Origin: an uncultured Alistipes sp.
GTDB taxonomy: Bacteria; Bacteroidota; Bacteroidia; Bacteroidales; Rikenellaceae
NCBI GenBank assembly: GCA_947177225.1
Contig: CAMWTS010000015.1
Coordinates: forward strand, 1-48,413
Direction: 5' to 3'
Length of the DNA: 48,413 bases
Below, piece after piece: positions 1-9,578 of this stretch. The position numbers and the translations under genes were made by a program. Each line of letters opens with the position of its first letter. Position 1 is the stretch's first letter. The notes under the pieces were generated by a model, which was given only the letters and a program-made list of their open reading frames with translations, was not told where the DNA came from and did no database searches.

Positions 1-19
1 ATAATTCATAATGCCGAAT

Positions 20-51
20 ATTGTTTCTATTGATAAATTAACATATATTTG
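20..51 (+). promoter_or_regulatory. korAB promoter
   Basis: Bacteroidetes-type promoter: ATTG at 20-23, a 20-base spacer, then TATATTTG at 44-51, a full match to the TAnnTTTG -7 consensus. It leaves a leader of roughly 40 bases before the korA ATG. Confidence 0.65.
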
Positions 52-99
52 TATAGGCAAATTTTAATTTATAACTAAACTGCAAACTTAAAATTCACA

Positions 100-1941
100 A
101 TGAACAATGTAAACGTACATGAGTTGCAAGATGTGGTCATTCGTTTTTCGGGAGACTCCGGTGACGGCATGCAGCTTACGGGTACACTATTTTCAGACAC
201 TTCGGCTCTGTTGGGCAACGGTATCTCCACCTTCCCCGACTATCCGGCCGAGATTCGCGCACCGCAGGGAACGGTAGCCGGCGTTTCAGGTTTTCAGGTG
301 CATTTCGGTTCTTACCGCATCGATAACCCCGGCGACTATTGCGATGTACTGGTGGCAATGAATCCCGCCGCATTGAAGGCCAACCGCAAGTGGCTCAAAC
401 GCGGTGCGACGGTCATCATCGACGGCGACACGCTCACCGAGGAGAATATCCGCAAAGCGGGTTTCGCAACGCTCGATCCCGTCGAGGAGCTCGATCTGGG
501 CGAGTACAACGTCGTGGTGCCTGCCATCACGACCATGACGCGCGATGCTCTGGCCGACATGGGACTCGACAACAAGTCGGTGGTCAAGTGCAAGAACATG
601 TTTGCATTGGGCATTTGCTTCTGGCTCTACAACCGTCCGGAGGATCACGCCAAGAGCTACTTGGAGAGCAAGTTCGCAAAGAAGAATCCGCTCGTGGCCG
701 AGGCCAACAAGCGCGCCATCGACGCCGGATACAACTATGCGGCCAACACGCATCAGTTTGCCAATACATATACGGTAGCTCCCGCCCATCTGGAAAAGGG
801 TACCTACCGCTCGATCAACGGTAACGTAGCTACGGCATGGGGATTCTGTGCAGCTGCCGAAAAGGCAGGACTGCCCCTGTTCTGCGGCTCTTATCCCATC
901 ACCCCTGCCACCGTCATTCTCGAAGAGCTGGCCAAGCGCAAGGATCTCGGAGTCAAGACCGTGCAGGCCGAAGACGAAATCGCCGGCATCTGCACCTCGA
1001 TAGGTGCCGCCTATGCCGGCAACTTCGCCGTGACGACCACTTCGGGTCCGGGTCTGTCGCTCAAAAGCGAGGCCATGGGTCTGGCCGTAATGGCCGAGCT
1101 GCCGCTGGTGGTGGTCGACGTGCAGCGCGGCGGTCCCTCGACGGGTCTGCCGACCAAGACCGAGCAGAGCGACCTGATGCAGGCACTCTACGGCCGCAAC
1201 GGCGAGTGCCCGATGGTGGTCATCGCCGCCTCGTCGCCCAGCGACTGCTTCCACTACGCATTCATGGCAAGCAAGATAGCAATGGAGCACATGACGCCCG
1301 TAGTGCTGCTCACCGACGGCTTCATAGCCAACGGCTCGGAGCCGTGGCGCATACCCTCGATGAGCGACTACCCCGCCATCACTCCTCCCGTAGTCGAGCC
1401 GCATGCCGAGCAGGACTTCATGCCCTACGCCCGCAACGAAAAGCTGGCGCGAGGCTGGGCATTCCCCGGCAAGAAAGGACTGGAACATCGCATCGGCGGT
1501 TTGGAGAAGGATCACCTCAAAGGCACCATATCGTACGACCCGGCCAACCATCAGGAGATGACCACCACGCGTCGTCGCAAGGTGGAGCTGGTGGCCGATA
1601 CGCTGCCTGCACCGGAGGTATTCGGAGCCGACGAAGCCGATGTGCTGGTTATCGGCTGGGGCGGTACGCGCGGTCATCTGCACAGTGCCGTGGCTCAGTT
1701 GCAGGCCGAGGGCAAGAGCATAGCCCATCTGCACTTCAACTACATCTATCCGCTGCCCCACGGCGTGGAGGATATCCTCGCACGTTATCGCCGCATCATC
1801 GTATGCGAGTTGAACGAAGGCCAGTTCGCCGCCTACATGCGTCAGACATTCCAGCAGTTTACATTCGAGCAGTACAACAAGTGCGAAGGCCAGCCCTTCA
1901 CGCTGGTCGAGCTCCGCGATAAGTTCAACACTTTATTCTAA
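100..1941 (+). CDS. korA: 2-oxoacid:ferredoxin oxidoreductase, alpha subunit (gamma-alpha fusion)
   Basis: Cytoplasmic enzyme subunit that, with KorB, oxidatively decarboxylates a 2-oxoacid (probably 2-oxoglutarate) to the acyl-CoA while reducing ferredoxin. The 613-residue length is that of the fused type: residues 1 to about 190 are the gamma domain, beginning with a glycine-rich FSGDSGDGMQL segment, and the rest is the alpha domain that helps bind thiamine diphosphate. The YPITPAT motif of the family is at residues 265-271. The partner korB starts 11 bases after the stop, so the two form an operon. No separate ferredoxin-like delta subunit is seen. Substrate choice between 2-oxoglutarate and other 2-oxoacids cannot be settled from the sequence alone. 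Confidence 0.93.
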   Translation: MNNVNVHELQDVVIRFSGDSGDGMQLTGTLFSDTSALLGNGISTFPDYPAEIRAPQGTVAGVSGFQVHFGSYRIDNPGDYCDVLVAMNPAALKANRKWLKRGATVIIDGDTLTEENIRKAGFATLDPVEELDLGEYNVVVPAITTMTRDALADMGLDNKSVVKCKNMFALGICFWLYNRPEDHAKSYLESKFAKKNPLVAEANKRAIDAGYNYAANTHQFANTYTVAPAHLEKGTYRSINGNVATAWGFCAAAEKAGLPLFCGSYPITPATVILEELAKRKDLGVKTVQAEDEIAGICTSIGAAYAGNFAVTTTSGPGLSLKSEAMGLAVMAELPLVVVDVQRGGPSTGLPTKTEQSDLMQALYGRNGECPMVVIAASSPSDCFHYAFMASKIAMEHMTPVVLLTDGFIANGSEPWRIPSMSDYPAITPPVVEPHAEQDFMPYARNEKLARGWAFPGKKGLEHRIGGLEKDHLKGTISYDPANHQEMTTTRRRKVELVADTLPAPEVFGADEADVLVIGWGGTRGHLHSAVAQLQAEGKSIAHLHFNYIYPLPHGVEDILARYRRIIVCELNEGQFAAYMRQTFQQFTFEQYNKCEGQPFTLVELRDKFNTLF

Positions 1942-1952
1942 TACAGAGAGTC

Positions 1953-2984
1953 ATGGCAGAATACAAATATACTCCCGCCGATTTCAAGAGCGACCAACAG
2001 GTAAAGTGGTGTCCCGGTTGCGGCGACCACGCCATACTGAACGCCGTGCAGCGCGCCATGCCCGAAGTGGCCGACGCACTCGACAAGCCCCACAACATGT
2101 TTACGTTCGTGTCGGGCATAGGCTGCTCGTCGCGCTTCATCTACTACATGAAGACCTTCGGTTTCCACACGATCCACGGACGTGCCAACGCCATAGCCAC
2201 CGGCATCAAGACGGCCAACCCCGAACTGTCGGTTTGGGTGTGCACGGGCGACGGCGACTCGCTGGCCATCGGCGGCAACCACTTCATACACGCCATTCGC
2301 CGAAACATCGATCTCAACGTCATACTGTTCAACAACGAGATCTACGGTCTTACGAAGGGTCAGTACTCGCCCACTACCAAGCTGGGCAAGATCACCAAGA
2401 CATCGCCCTACGGTACGGTCGAGAAGCCGTTCAATCCTGGCGAGCTGGTCATCGGTGCCAAGGGTACGTTCTTCGCACGCACCATCGACATGGAGGTGAT
2501 GCTCACCAAGGACTGTCTGGTGGCGGCGGCCAAGCACCACGGCATGGCCGTAGTGGAGGCACTGGTCAACTGCGTAATATTCAACGACAAGACCCACGCA
2601 TCGTTTGCCGCAGACAAGGCCACGCGCGAGGAGAACACCATCACGTTGCGTCACGGTGAGAAGATGCTCTTCGGCAAGGATCGCCGCAAGGGACTCGTCT
2701 TCGAGAACATGCGCTTGAAGGTGGTGACCGTAGGCGAAGAGGGCTACACCGAAGACGACGTGCTCGTCCACGATGCCCACACGCAGGACACCACGCTGCA
2801 TTCGATGCTGGCCGCAATGAAGTATCCGGAGTATCCGGTTGCTGTCGGCGTGATCCGCGACGTGCACGAAGACAACGTCTACGACACCCGTGTCGAGGCT
2901 CAGATCGAGGAGGTGCAGGCCAAATCGAAGATCCGTTCGATGGACGATCTGCTGCATTCGGGCGAGACCTGGACTATCGAATAA
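1953..2984 (+). CDS. korB: 2-oxoacid:ferredoxin oxidoreductase, beta subunit
   Basis: Thiamine diphosphate- and iron-sulfur-binding subunit, 343 residues, partner of KorA. CPGCG at residues 20-24 supplies the first cluster cysteines. GIGCSSRF near 56-63 is typical of the family. TGDGDS at 98-103, followed by NNEIYGLTKGQ near 127-137, forms the diphosphate and magnesium site. The length is normal. Cotranscribed with korA and followed by a strong terminator, so korAB is a two-gene operon. Anaerobic Bacteroidales use such enzymes in place of a pyruvate- or oxoglutarate-dehydrogenase complex (known of the group). Confidence 0.93.
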   Translation: MAEYKYTPADFKSDQQVKWCPGCGDHAILNAVQRAMPEVADALDKPHNMFTFVSGIGCSSRFIYYMKTFGFHTIHGRANAIATGIKTANPELSVWVCTGDGDSLAIGGNHFIHAIRRNIDLNVILFNNEIYGLTKGQYSPTTKLGKITKTSPYGTVEKPFNPGELVIGAKGTFFARTIDMEVMLTKDCLVAAAKHHGMAVVEALVNCVIFNDKTHASFAADKATREENTITLRHGEKMLFGKDRRKGLVFENMRLKVVTVGEEGYTEDDVLVHDAHTQDTTLHSMLAAMKYPEYPVAVGVIRDVHEDNVYDTRVEAQIEEVQAKSKIRSMDDLLHSGETWTIE

Positions 2985-3014
2985 GAGTCAATATAATACA
3001 CATTTATGAAAAAA

Positions 3015-3038
3015 CGCCGACTTCTGGTCGGCGTTTTT
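3015..3038 (+). terminator. korAB terminator
   Basis: CGCCGAC (3015-3021) and GTCGGCG (3027-3033) form a 7-bp stem with a 5-base loop, followed by TTTTT and more T. A-run upstream and T-run downstream extend the stem. Clear intrinsic terminator. Confidence 0.9.
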
Positions 3039-3079
3039 CTTTTTGGTCGCCCAACACTCGCAATGTACCGAAAAAAGCC

Positions 3080-3087
3080 TATCTTTG
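3080..3087 (+). promoter_or_regulatory. -7 element for the GH3 gene
   Basis: TATCTTTG matches TAnnTTTG and lies 71 bases before the GH3 ATG, just after the korAB terminator. No good TTTG is present at the -33 distance, so the promoter is weak or activator-dependent if real. Confidence 0.5.
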
Positions 3088-3157
3088 TAGGTCGCTTTCC
3101 ATCTGGACGAAAGCACGACGTCACGACCGAGGAACCTAACAAACAAATGATAAACTT

Positions 3158-5500
3158 ATGAGAATTTTCAAACTATTGATTATGTCTGCATTAATCACAA
3201 CGGCCAACGTGTCGGCCTCAGCCGGCGACAACGGGCGCGTAGCAATCAAACCCGACGCACGCATCGAGCGACAGGTCAAAAAGATCCTTTCGCGCATGAC
3301 CCTCGAAGAGAAGGTGGGACAGATGGCCGAGATCGGCATCGACATGCTCGGCAACAGCACCAGCGGCGTGGCCGAGGACAAGGAGTTCATACTCAACCGC
3401 GACGCACTCGAATCGCTCGCCTCGACCTATAAGTTCGGTTCGGTGCTCAACGCTCCGGGCAAGGCTCTCACCGCCGAACAGTGGAACTCTATCATCGAGA
3501 CCATCAACGCCGTCTCGATCGCTCACACCGGTCTGCCCACGCTCTACGGCATCGATGCCATACACGGTGCGACCTACACCCATCGCTCGCCGCTGTTCCC
3601 GCAGGAGATCAATGCCGCCGCATCGTTCAATCGCGCCATGGTGCGCCGCATGGCCGAACTGACGGCCTACGAGGTGCGCGCAAGCAACATTCCGTGGACC
3701 TATTCGCCCACGATGGACCTTGGTCGCAAGGCCTCTTGGCCGCGCGTATGGGAGAGCTTCGGCGAAGATGCCTACCTCTCGGCCGAAATGGCTCGCGAAA
3801 TGGTGCTCGGCTATCAGGGCGACGACCCCAATCATATCGATGCCTTCCACATAGCCTCGTGCCCCAAGCACTTCATGGCCTATGGCATGACCAATTCGGG
3901 ACAAGACCGCACTCCGGCCTACGTGTCGCTTAGCGAACTGAGAGAGAAGCACTTCGCACCGTTCAAGGCCGCCATCGAGGCCGGCGCGCTGTCGGTCATG
4001 GTCAACTCGGCCTCGGTCAACGGCATACCCACTCACGCCGACAGAGAGCTGCTCACCGGCTGGCTGAAAGAGGGGCTCGGCTGGGACGGTGTGATTGTCA
4101 CCGACTGGGCTGACATCGTCAACCTCTACACCCGCGAGAAGATCGCCACCGATTACAAGGACGCCATACGTCAGTCGGTCAATGCCGGTGTCGACATGTC
4201 GATGATACCATACGACGTCAATTTCTGCCCGCTGCTCGTCGAACTCGTCAAGGAGGGCAAGGTCTCGCAGGAGCGTATCGACGATGCCGCAGCACGCATC
4301 ATACGCATGAAGCTGCGTCTGGGTCTGATCGACACGCCCAACACCTACGTCAAAGACTATCCCAAGTTCCAGGGCGAGGAGATACGGCGCGCCTGCTACG
4401 AAGCGGCCTGCGAGTCGATCACACTGCTCAAAAACGAAGAGTCGCTGCTGCCTCTCTCGACCGATCGAAAGATCCTCGTGGCCGGTCCCAATGCCGATCT
4501 GATGCGTCCGCTGTGCGGCGGTTGGAGCTACTCATGGCAGGGCGACATAGTCGATAAGGTGCTGCCCGACGGCATCACCATACTCGATGCCATGCGCAGC
4601 CGCGGCGGCGACAACATCGTCTACGCAGCAGGCGTGGAGTACGATCCGGCCGGCAAATACTACGACGAAAAGAATATCGACATCGAAGCCGCCGTACGCG
4701 CCGCAGCCGATGTCGACTGCATAGTGCTGTGTCTGGGCGAGAACTCATATTGCGAGACCCCCGGCAACCTCAACGAGATGGCCATATCGCCCAATCAGCA
4801 GGCTCTGGCAAAGGCTCTGGCCGCAACGGGCAAGCCCGTAGTGCTGGTACTCAACGAGGGACGCGCACGCATAATAGAGTCGTTTGCCGACCAGATGCAG
4901 GCCGTGCTCCACACCTACCTGCCCGGCACCGAAGGCGGTTCGGCCATAGCCGACATAATCTACGGCCGTGTCAATCCGTCGGGCAAGCTGCCCTACACCT
5001 ACCCCAAATACTCCAACTCGATGACCACATACGACCACAAGGTATCGGAGAGCGTCGGCACGATGGAGGGAGCCTACGACTACAACGCCGTGGTAGCAGC
5101 CCAATGGGCATTCGGCTACGGTCTGTCGTACACCACATTCGAATACACCGATCTGAAAGTGGAGTCGGGACGCGACTTCAAGGCGGGCGATGAGATACGC
5201 ATCGGCGTTACGGTCACCAACACCGGCTCGCGCACGGGCAAGGAGAGCGTGCTGCTCTTCGTAAACGACGATGTGGCCTCGGTAGTGCCCGACGCCCGAC
5301 GTCTGCGCGACTTCTGCAAGATCGAGCTTATGCCGGGCGAGAGCCGCCGCGTCACGTTCACTCTGCCGGCCGAGCGTCTGGCCATGGTAGGCCGCGATGC
5401 ACGCTGGTATCTCGAACAGGGCACCTACACGGTGCAGTGCGGCCAGCTCGTCGAGAAGCTCAACTGCACGGACGATGCCGCTCTGGGCTACAACATCTAA
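3158..5500 (+). CDS. Glycoside hydrolase family 3 beta-glucosidase (BglX-like)
   Basis: Exported enzyme that removes non-reducing beta-linked sugars, most likely beta-glucosyl or related units, by a retaining mechanism. The protein is 780 residues with a signal peptide at about 1-22. It has the (beta/alpha)8 domain with CPKHFMAYG near residue 238, the nucleophile Asp316 in VTDW, the alpha/beta C-domain, and a C-terminal fibronectin III-like domain from about 665. This is the normal architecture and length for BglX-type enzymes. The SGNH esterase-like and GH2 genes follow on the same strand with short gaps, which suggests one operon against a decorated glycan. Exact linkage and sugar specificity are not readable from the sequence. 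Confidence 0.92.
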   Translation: MRIFKLLIMSALITTANVSASAGDNGRVAIKPDARIERQVKKILSRMTLEEKVGQMAEIGIDMLGNSTSGVAEDKEFILNRDALESLASTYKFGSVLNAPGKALTAEQWNSIIETINAVSIAHTGLPTLYGIDAIHGATYTHRSPLFPQEINAAASFNRAMVRRMAELTAYEVRASNIPWTYSPTMDLGRKASWPRVWESFGEDAYLSAEMAREMVLGYQGDDPNHIDAFHIASCPKHFMAYGMTNSGQDRTPAYVSLSELREKHFAPFKAAIEAGALSVMVNSASVNGIPTHADRELLTGWLKEGLGWDGVIVTDWADIVNLYTREKIATDYKDAIRQSVNAGVDMSMIPYDVNFCPLLVELVKEGKVSQERIDDAAARIIRMKLRLGLIDTPNTYVKDYPKFQGEEIRRACYEAACESITLLKNEESLLPLSTDRKILVAGPNADLMRPLCGGWSYSWQGDIVDKVLPDGITILDAMRSRGGDNIVYAAGVEYDPAGKYYDEKNIDIEAAVRAAADVDCIVLCLGENSYCETPGNLNEMAISPNQQALAKALAATGKPVVLVLNEGRARIIESFADQMQAVLHTYLPGTEGGSAIADIIYGRVNPSGKLPYTYPKYSNSMTTYDHKVSESVGTMEGAYDYNAVVAAQWAFGYGLSYTTFEYTDLKVESGRDFKAGDEIRIGVTVTNTGSRTGKESVLLFVNDDVASVVPDARRLRDFCKIELMPGESRRVTFTLPAERLAMVGRDARWYLEQGTYTVQCGQLVEKLNCTDDAALGYNI

Positions 5501-5513
5501 CTCGTCGGACGGC

Positions 5514-6956
5514 ATGAAACGACTTCCGATCATAATCGCAGCGCTGCTCCTCTCGGCCGTTGCCGTTCGCGCCGAAGTGCGTCTTCCGCACATCATCGGC
5601 AGCGGCATGGTGCTCGAACAGCAGAGCTGCGTGCGACTGCACGGGTGGAGCGACCGGCCGGGCGGCCGGCTCCGCGTCACCGCCTCGTGGGGCGAGCGTC
5701 AGAGCACCCGCATAGCCGCCGACGGCACCTGGGAGCTGACAATATCTACTCCGGCAGCTTCGTTCGAGCCGCAAACGCTCTCTTTCGACGACGGCTCGCA
5801 GCTTACCATAGACAACATACTCATCGGCACGGTGTGGCTGTGTTCGGGACAATCCAACATGGAAATGCCCGTCAAAGGATTCTGGGGCTGCCCCGTCGAG
5901 GGAGCAGCCGAGGCTCTGCTCGCCGCACCCAACGATGCGCTGCGTTACTTCAAAGTGCCGCGCGCGGCAGCGACATCGCCAGCCCGGGATACCCGCGGCG
6001 GAGAGTGGCAGAGTGCATCGACGCACACCGTGGCGGAGTGGAGTGCCGTGGGTTACTTCTTCGGCTCGACCATGCAACGCACACTGGGCATACCCGTAGG
6101 CATCGTCGACAGTTCATGGGGCGGCACCTGCATAGAGTCGTGGATCCCCATCGAGCGGCAGCAATGCTTCTCCGACTACGATCTGCGCAAAGAGGGCACG
6201 ATGGATCTGCCCGAAGGCGAAAACTACTCACGCGCAGCATCGCTCTACGACGGCATGATACACCCCTTGCAAGGCTTTGCATTCAAGGGCATAGCATGGT
6301 ATCAGGGCTGCTCGAACACCGACCGTCCGACCACCTATGCCGACAAACTCGCAACGCTGATCGAGAGCTGGCGCGAGATGGCGGGCAGCGATCTGCCCTT
6401 CTTCTACGTCGAAATAGCCCCCTATGACTATGGCGGCGGCGAGTCGCCCGACAGCTACCCGGGCAGCGGCGCACTGCTGCGCGAACAGCAGCAGATGGTA
6501 ATGTCGATGGTCGATGGCACAGGCATGGTCTCGACAAACGATCTGGTCTACGACTGGGAGCGCGACCAGATACACCCGCGCCGCAAACGTGAGGTGGGCG
6601 AACGACTGGCTCTGTGGGCACTGCGCGAATACGGCTATCCGACTCAACCACTGGGTCTCGTGTTCGATCATGCAGAGAGGGAAGGCAATGCCATGCGCGT
6701 ATACTACAAGAATGCCCACGACCGGCTCTCGCTCGAAGGCGACATATGCGGCTTCGAGGTTTGCGGCGAGGACGGCCGCTTCTACACGGCAAAGGCCAAA
6801 CGCGACGACTTCAACTCCGCAACGCTCACCGTCTGGGCAGAGGAGGTAACAGAACCTGTGGCCGTACGCTACGGCTTCCGCAACTTCCTGCCGGGCAACG
6901 TGCGCAACAACTGGGGATTGCCCGCACTGCCGTTCCGCAGCGATGCCGGACGGTAA
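5514..6956 (+). CDS. SGNH-type sialate O-acetylesterase-family protein
   Basis: Predicted periplasmic esterase, 480 residues, that removes acetyl groups from sugars. The ATG at 5514 is chosen because it gives a signal peptide (MKRLPIIIAALLLSAVAVRA) and lies 13 bases after the GH3 stop; the open frame extends further upstream but overlaps GH3. The SGQSN block holds the presumed catalytic Ser114, and DQIHPRRK near residue 345 carries the matching Asp/His. SASA-family proteins of this length are common in Bacteroidetes polysaccharide clusters. Its place between a GH3 and a GH2 enzyme supports removal of acetyl decorations before chain cleavage, but the true acyl substrate (sialic acid, xylan or other) is open. 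Confidence 0.85.
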   Translation: MKRLPIIIAALLLSAVAVRAEVRLPHIIGSGMVLEQQSCVRLHGWSDRPGGRLRVTASWGERQSTRIAADGTWELTISTPAASFEPQTLSFDDGSQLTIDNILIGTVWLCSGQSNMEMPVKGFWGCPVEGAAEALLAAPNDALRYFKVPRAAATSPARDTRGGEWQSASTHTVAEWSAVGYFFGSTMQRTLGIPVGIVDSSWGGTCIESWIPIERQQCFSDYDLRKEGTMDLPEGENYSRAASLYDGMIHPLQGFAFKGIAWYQGCSNTDRPTTYADKLATLIESWREMAGSDLPFFYVEIAPYDYGGGESPDSYPGSGALLREQQQMVMSMVDGTGMVSTNDLVYDWERDQIHPRRKREVGERLALWALREYGYPTQPLGLVFDHAEREGNAMRVYYKNAHDRLSLEGDICGFEVCGEDGRFYTAKAKRDDFNSATLTVWAEEVTEPVAVRYGFRNFLPGNVRNNWGLPALPFRSDAGR

Positions 6957-6993
6957 GCAATACGGTCGAGACAATAAAACAAAACTATAACCG

Positions 6994-9504
6994 ATGAAAA
7001 AACTACTCTTTCCCATATTGGCGCTGCTCGTGACCGCGAGCTGCCAGAAGGCGCAATCGCCGCGCACGATCGAGGACTTCAATTTCGACTGGTGCTTCAC
7101 GCTCGGCGACGACGAAGCATTCGCCAGTCCCGATTTCGACGACTCCGACTGGCGCGAACTGCATCTGCCCCACGATTGGAGCATCGAAGGCGAGTTCAGC
7201 AAGGACAATCCCTCCACCCCGTCGGGAGGAGCGCTTCCGGGCGGCATAGGCTGGTATCGCAAGCACTTCGCCACACCCGCCGACATCGCCGACCGCCGCG
7301 TCAATGTCGAGTTCGACGGCATATTCATGAACAGCACAGTCTATGTCAACGGCCATGAAGCAGGCTATCGTCCCTACGGCTACTCATCGCTCTCGTACGA
7401 CATCACGCCATATCTCAACCCCGAAGGCGAGATGAATGTAATTGCAGTCAGATGCGACAACTCCGAGCAGCCCAACTCGCGCTGGTATGCCGGCTGCGGC
7501 ATCTACCGCAACGTGCGTCTGGTCGCAACAGGCGATCTCTTCGTCGAATACAGCGGTACCTGCATCACCACACCCGACGTGAACGAGAAATCGGCAACCG
7601 TGCATGTGGTCGTTACCGTCACCAACAAGAGCGACGAAGAGCGCAGCGTCAAGGTCATCAACCGCATCACGGGCGACGACGGCAAGCAATCACGCAAGGA
7701 GCACCGCACAATACGCATTGCAGCTGCCGAGAGCGTCGACGTGGAGATGGATATACTGGTATCGTCGCCCCACCGCTGGGATATCGACGATCCCTACATG
7801 TACACGCTCACGACAACATTGCAATATCGCGGAAGCACGCTCGACGAATACACCACGCCGTTCGGCATACGCACCTTCTCTTTCGACGCCGACCACGGAT
7901 TCAGTCTCAACGGCCGTCAGATGAAGCTCAAAGGCGTATGCCTGCACCACGACATGGGTGCTCTGGGCACGGCCGTGCACCGTCGTGCGCTGGAACGTCA
8001 GTTGGAGATACTACGCTCCTACGGCTGCAACGCCATACGCACCTCGCACAACCCTCCGGCACCTGAACTGCTCGACCTGTGCGACCGCATGGGCTTTCTG
8101 GTAATGGACGAGGCCTTCGACATGTGGCGTCGGGCAAAGACGCAATACGACTACGCCCGCTTCTTCGACGAGTGGCACGAACGCGATCTCACCGACTTCG
8201 TCAAACGCGACCGCAACCACCCCTCGATCATAATGTGGAGCGTGGGCAACGAGATACTCGAACAGTGGGACGACCTGAGCGAGGAGTTCGGCGACCTGCC
8301 CACCGAACAGCAGAACCTGCTTCTCAACTTCCTCAGCCGCGATTCGTCGACCGAGAGCGATGCCGAAGTCAACCAGAACGTGCTGATGACGCGTCATATA
8401 GTCGATGTGCTTAAATCGCTCGATGCAACCCGCCCCGTCACGGCCGGCTGCAACGAAACGCGCCCGATGAACAATCTGCTGCGTTCGGGAGCACTCGACA
8501 TCGTGGGCTTCAACTACCACGAGCAGGACTACGACTCGGTCAAGGTGTGGTATCCCGGCAAACCCTTCATCGGCTCGGAGACAGCTTCGGCACTCAACAG
8601 CCGCGGCTTCTATCTGCACCCGTCGTCGCAACTGCATGTGGTGCCCGAACGCTGGGATCTGCCCTACGACACCGCCCATCACCAGTGCTCGGCCTACGAC
8701 CACTCGCGTGCACCGTGGGCAACGCTGCACGAAGCGGCATGGATCGCCGTGCGCGACCGCGAATATGCGGCAGGAACATTCGTCTGGACGGGTTTCGACT
8801 ACATAGGCGAGCCTACACCCTACTCATGGCCCTCGCGTTCGTCATATTTCGGCATAGTCGACTTGTGCGGCTTCCCGAAGGATTGCTACTACATGTATCG
8901 CGCAGAGTGGACCGACGAGCCTACGCTGCACCTGTTCCCCCACTGGAACTGGCACAAGGGCGACAAGATCGACATGTGGGCATACTACAATACCGCCGAC
9001 GAGGTGGAGCTGCTGGTCAACGGGCGTTCACTGGGTCGCAGCAGCAAGACCGGCGAGCGTCTGCACGCTCTGTGGGAAGGCGTGGAGTTCGAGCCGGGCG
9101 AAATTACGGCCATAGCCTACAAAGACGGTCAGGAGATCATGCGACACACCCGCCGCACGGCATCGGAACCGGCAGCCATGACACTCACGGCGGACCGCGC
9201 ACAAATCGAAGCCGACGGTTACGACCTGAGCTACATAACCATAGATGCTGTCGATGCCGACGGCAACTTTGTCCCCACGGCCATGAACCAGCTCCGTTTC
9301 TCTATCGAGGGCGAGGGTGAACTGGCAGGTGTCGACAACGGAAACGCCGCAGGCACGGAGTGTCTCAAAGGCAACCGCATAAAGCTCTTCAACGGCAAAG
9401 CTCTGGCCATCGTCCGTTCGCTTCGAGGCCGTGAGGGTAGCATCACCCTGCATGTCGAGGGCGACGGGCTGCAACCCGCCAGCATCACCGTCGAGACCAT
9501 CTAA
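6994..9504 (+). CDS. Glycoside hydrolase family 2 beta-galactosidase lipoprotein
   Basis: 836-residue retaining glycosidase, probably a beta-galactosidase. The N-terminus is a lipoprotein signal (lipobox VTASC, acyl cysteine near residue 17), so the enzyme is membrane-anchored in the envelope. Domain order is a sugar-binding jelly roll (about 50-190), an Ig-like domain (200-300), a TIM barrel (310-600) and C-terminal DUF4982/Ig-like domains. The acid/base is Glu420 in SVGNE and the nucleophile is Glu529 in IGSET. It starts 37 bases after the esterase-like gene and ends at a strong convergent terminator. GH2 members can also act on glucuronides or mannosides, so the sugar is a best guess. Confidence 0.9.
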   Translation: MKKLLFPILALLVTASCQKAQSPRTIEDFNFDWCFTLGDDEAFASPDFDDSDWRELHLPHDWSIEGEFSKDNPSTPSGGALPGGIGWYRKHFATPADIADRRVNVEFDGIFMNSTVYVNGHEAGYRPYGYSSLSYDITPYLNPEGEMNVIAVRCDNSEQPNSRWYAGCGIYRNVRLVATGDLFVEYSGTCITTPDVNEKSATVHVVVTVTNKSDEERSVKVINRITGDDGKQSRKEHRTIRIAAAESVDVEMDILVSSPHRWDIDDPYMYTLTTTLQYRGSTLDEYTTPFGIRTFSFDADHGFSLNGRQMKLKGVCLHHDMGALGTAVHRRALERQLEILRSYGCNAIRTSHNPPAPELLDLCDRMGFLVMDEAFDMWRRAKTQYDYARFFDEWHERDLTDFVKRDRNHPSIIMWSVGNEILEQWDDLSEEFGDLPTEQQNLLLNFLSRDSSTESDAEVNQNVLMTRHIVDVLKSLDATRPVTAGCNETRPMNNLLRSGALDIVGFNYHEQDYDSVKVWYPGKPFIGSETASALNSRGFYLHPSSQLHVVPERWDLPYDTAHHQCSAYDHSRAPWATLHEAAWIAVRDREYAAGTFVWTGFDYIGEPTPYSWPSRSSYFGIVDLCGFPKDCYYMYRAEWTDEPTLHLFPHWNWHKGDKIDMWAYYNTADEVELLVNGRSLGRSSKTGERLHALWEGVEFEPGEITAIAYKDGQEIMRHTRRTASEPAAMTLTADRAQIEADGYDLSYITIDAVDADGNFVPTAMNQLRFSIEGEGELAGVDNGNAAGTECLKGNRIKLFNGKALAIVRSLRGREGSITLHVEGDGLQPASITVETI

Positions 9505-9521
9505 GAGAGCATACCGCAAAC

Positions 9522-9562
9522 GAAAGAAGGCGTAGCAGGGCAATCCTGCTGCGCCTTCTTTC
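9522..9562. terminator. Bidirectional terminator between GH2 and peroxiredoxin genes
   Basis: An 18-base arm (9522-9539) pairs with 9545-9562 around a 5-base loop with one G-T mismatch. The GAAAG and CTTTC ends give A- and T-rich flanks in both directions, as expected between convergent genes. Confidence 0.85.
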
Positions 9563-9578
9563 ATCAAGGCACCTGCAA

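Noticed and set aside
286..1761. Long open frame antisense to korA
   Set aside because: It is an effect of codon bias on the complementary strand: korA has complete motifs, and the antisense product shows no domain. The same holds for long frames opposite mfd (18747-21428), the TonB-type gene (28397-31138), the TPR gene (15090-16451) and the CNNM gene (13039-14397).
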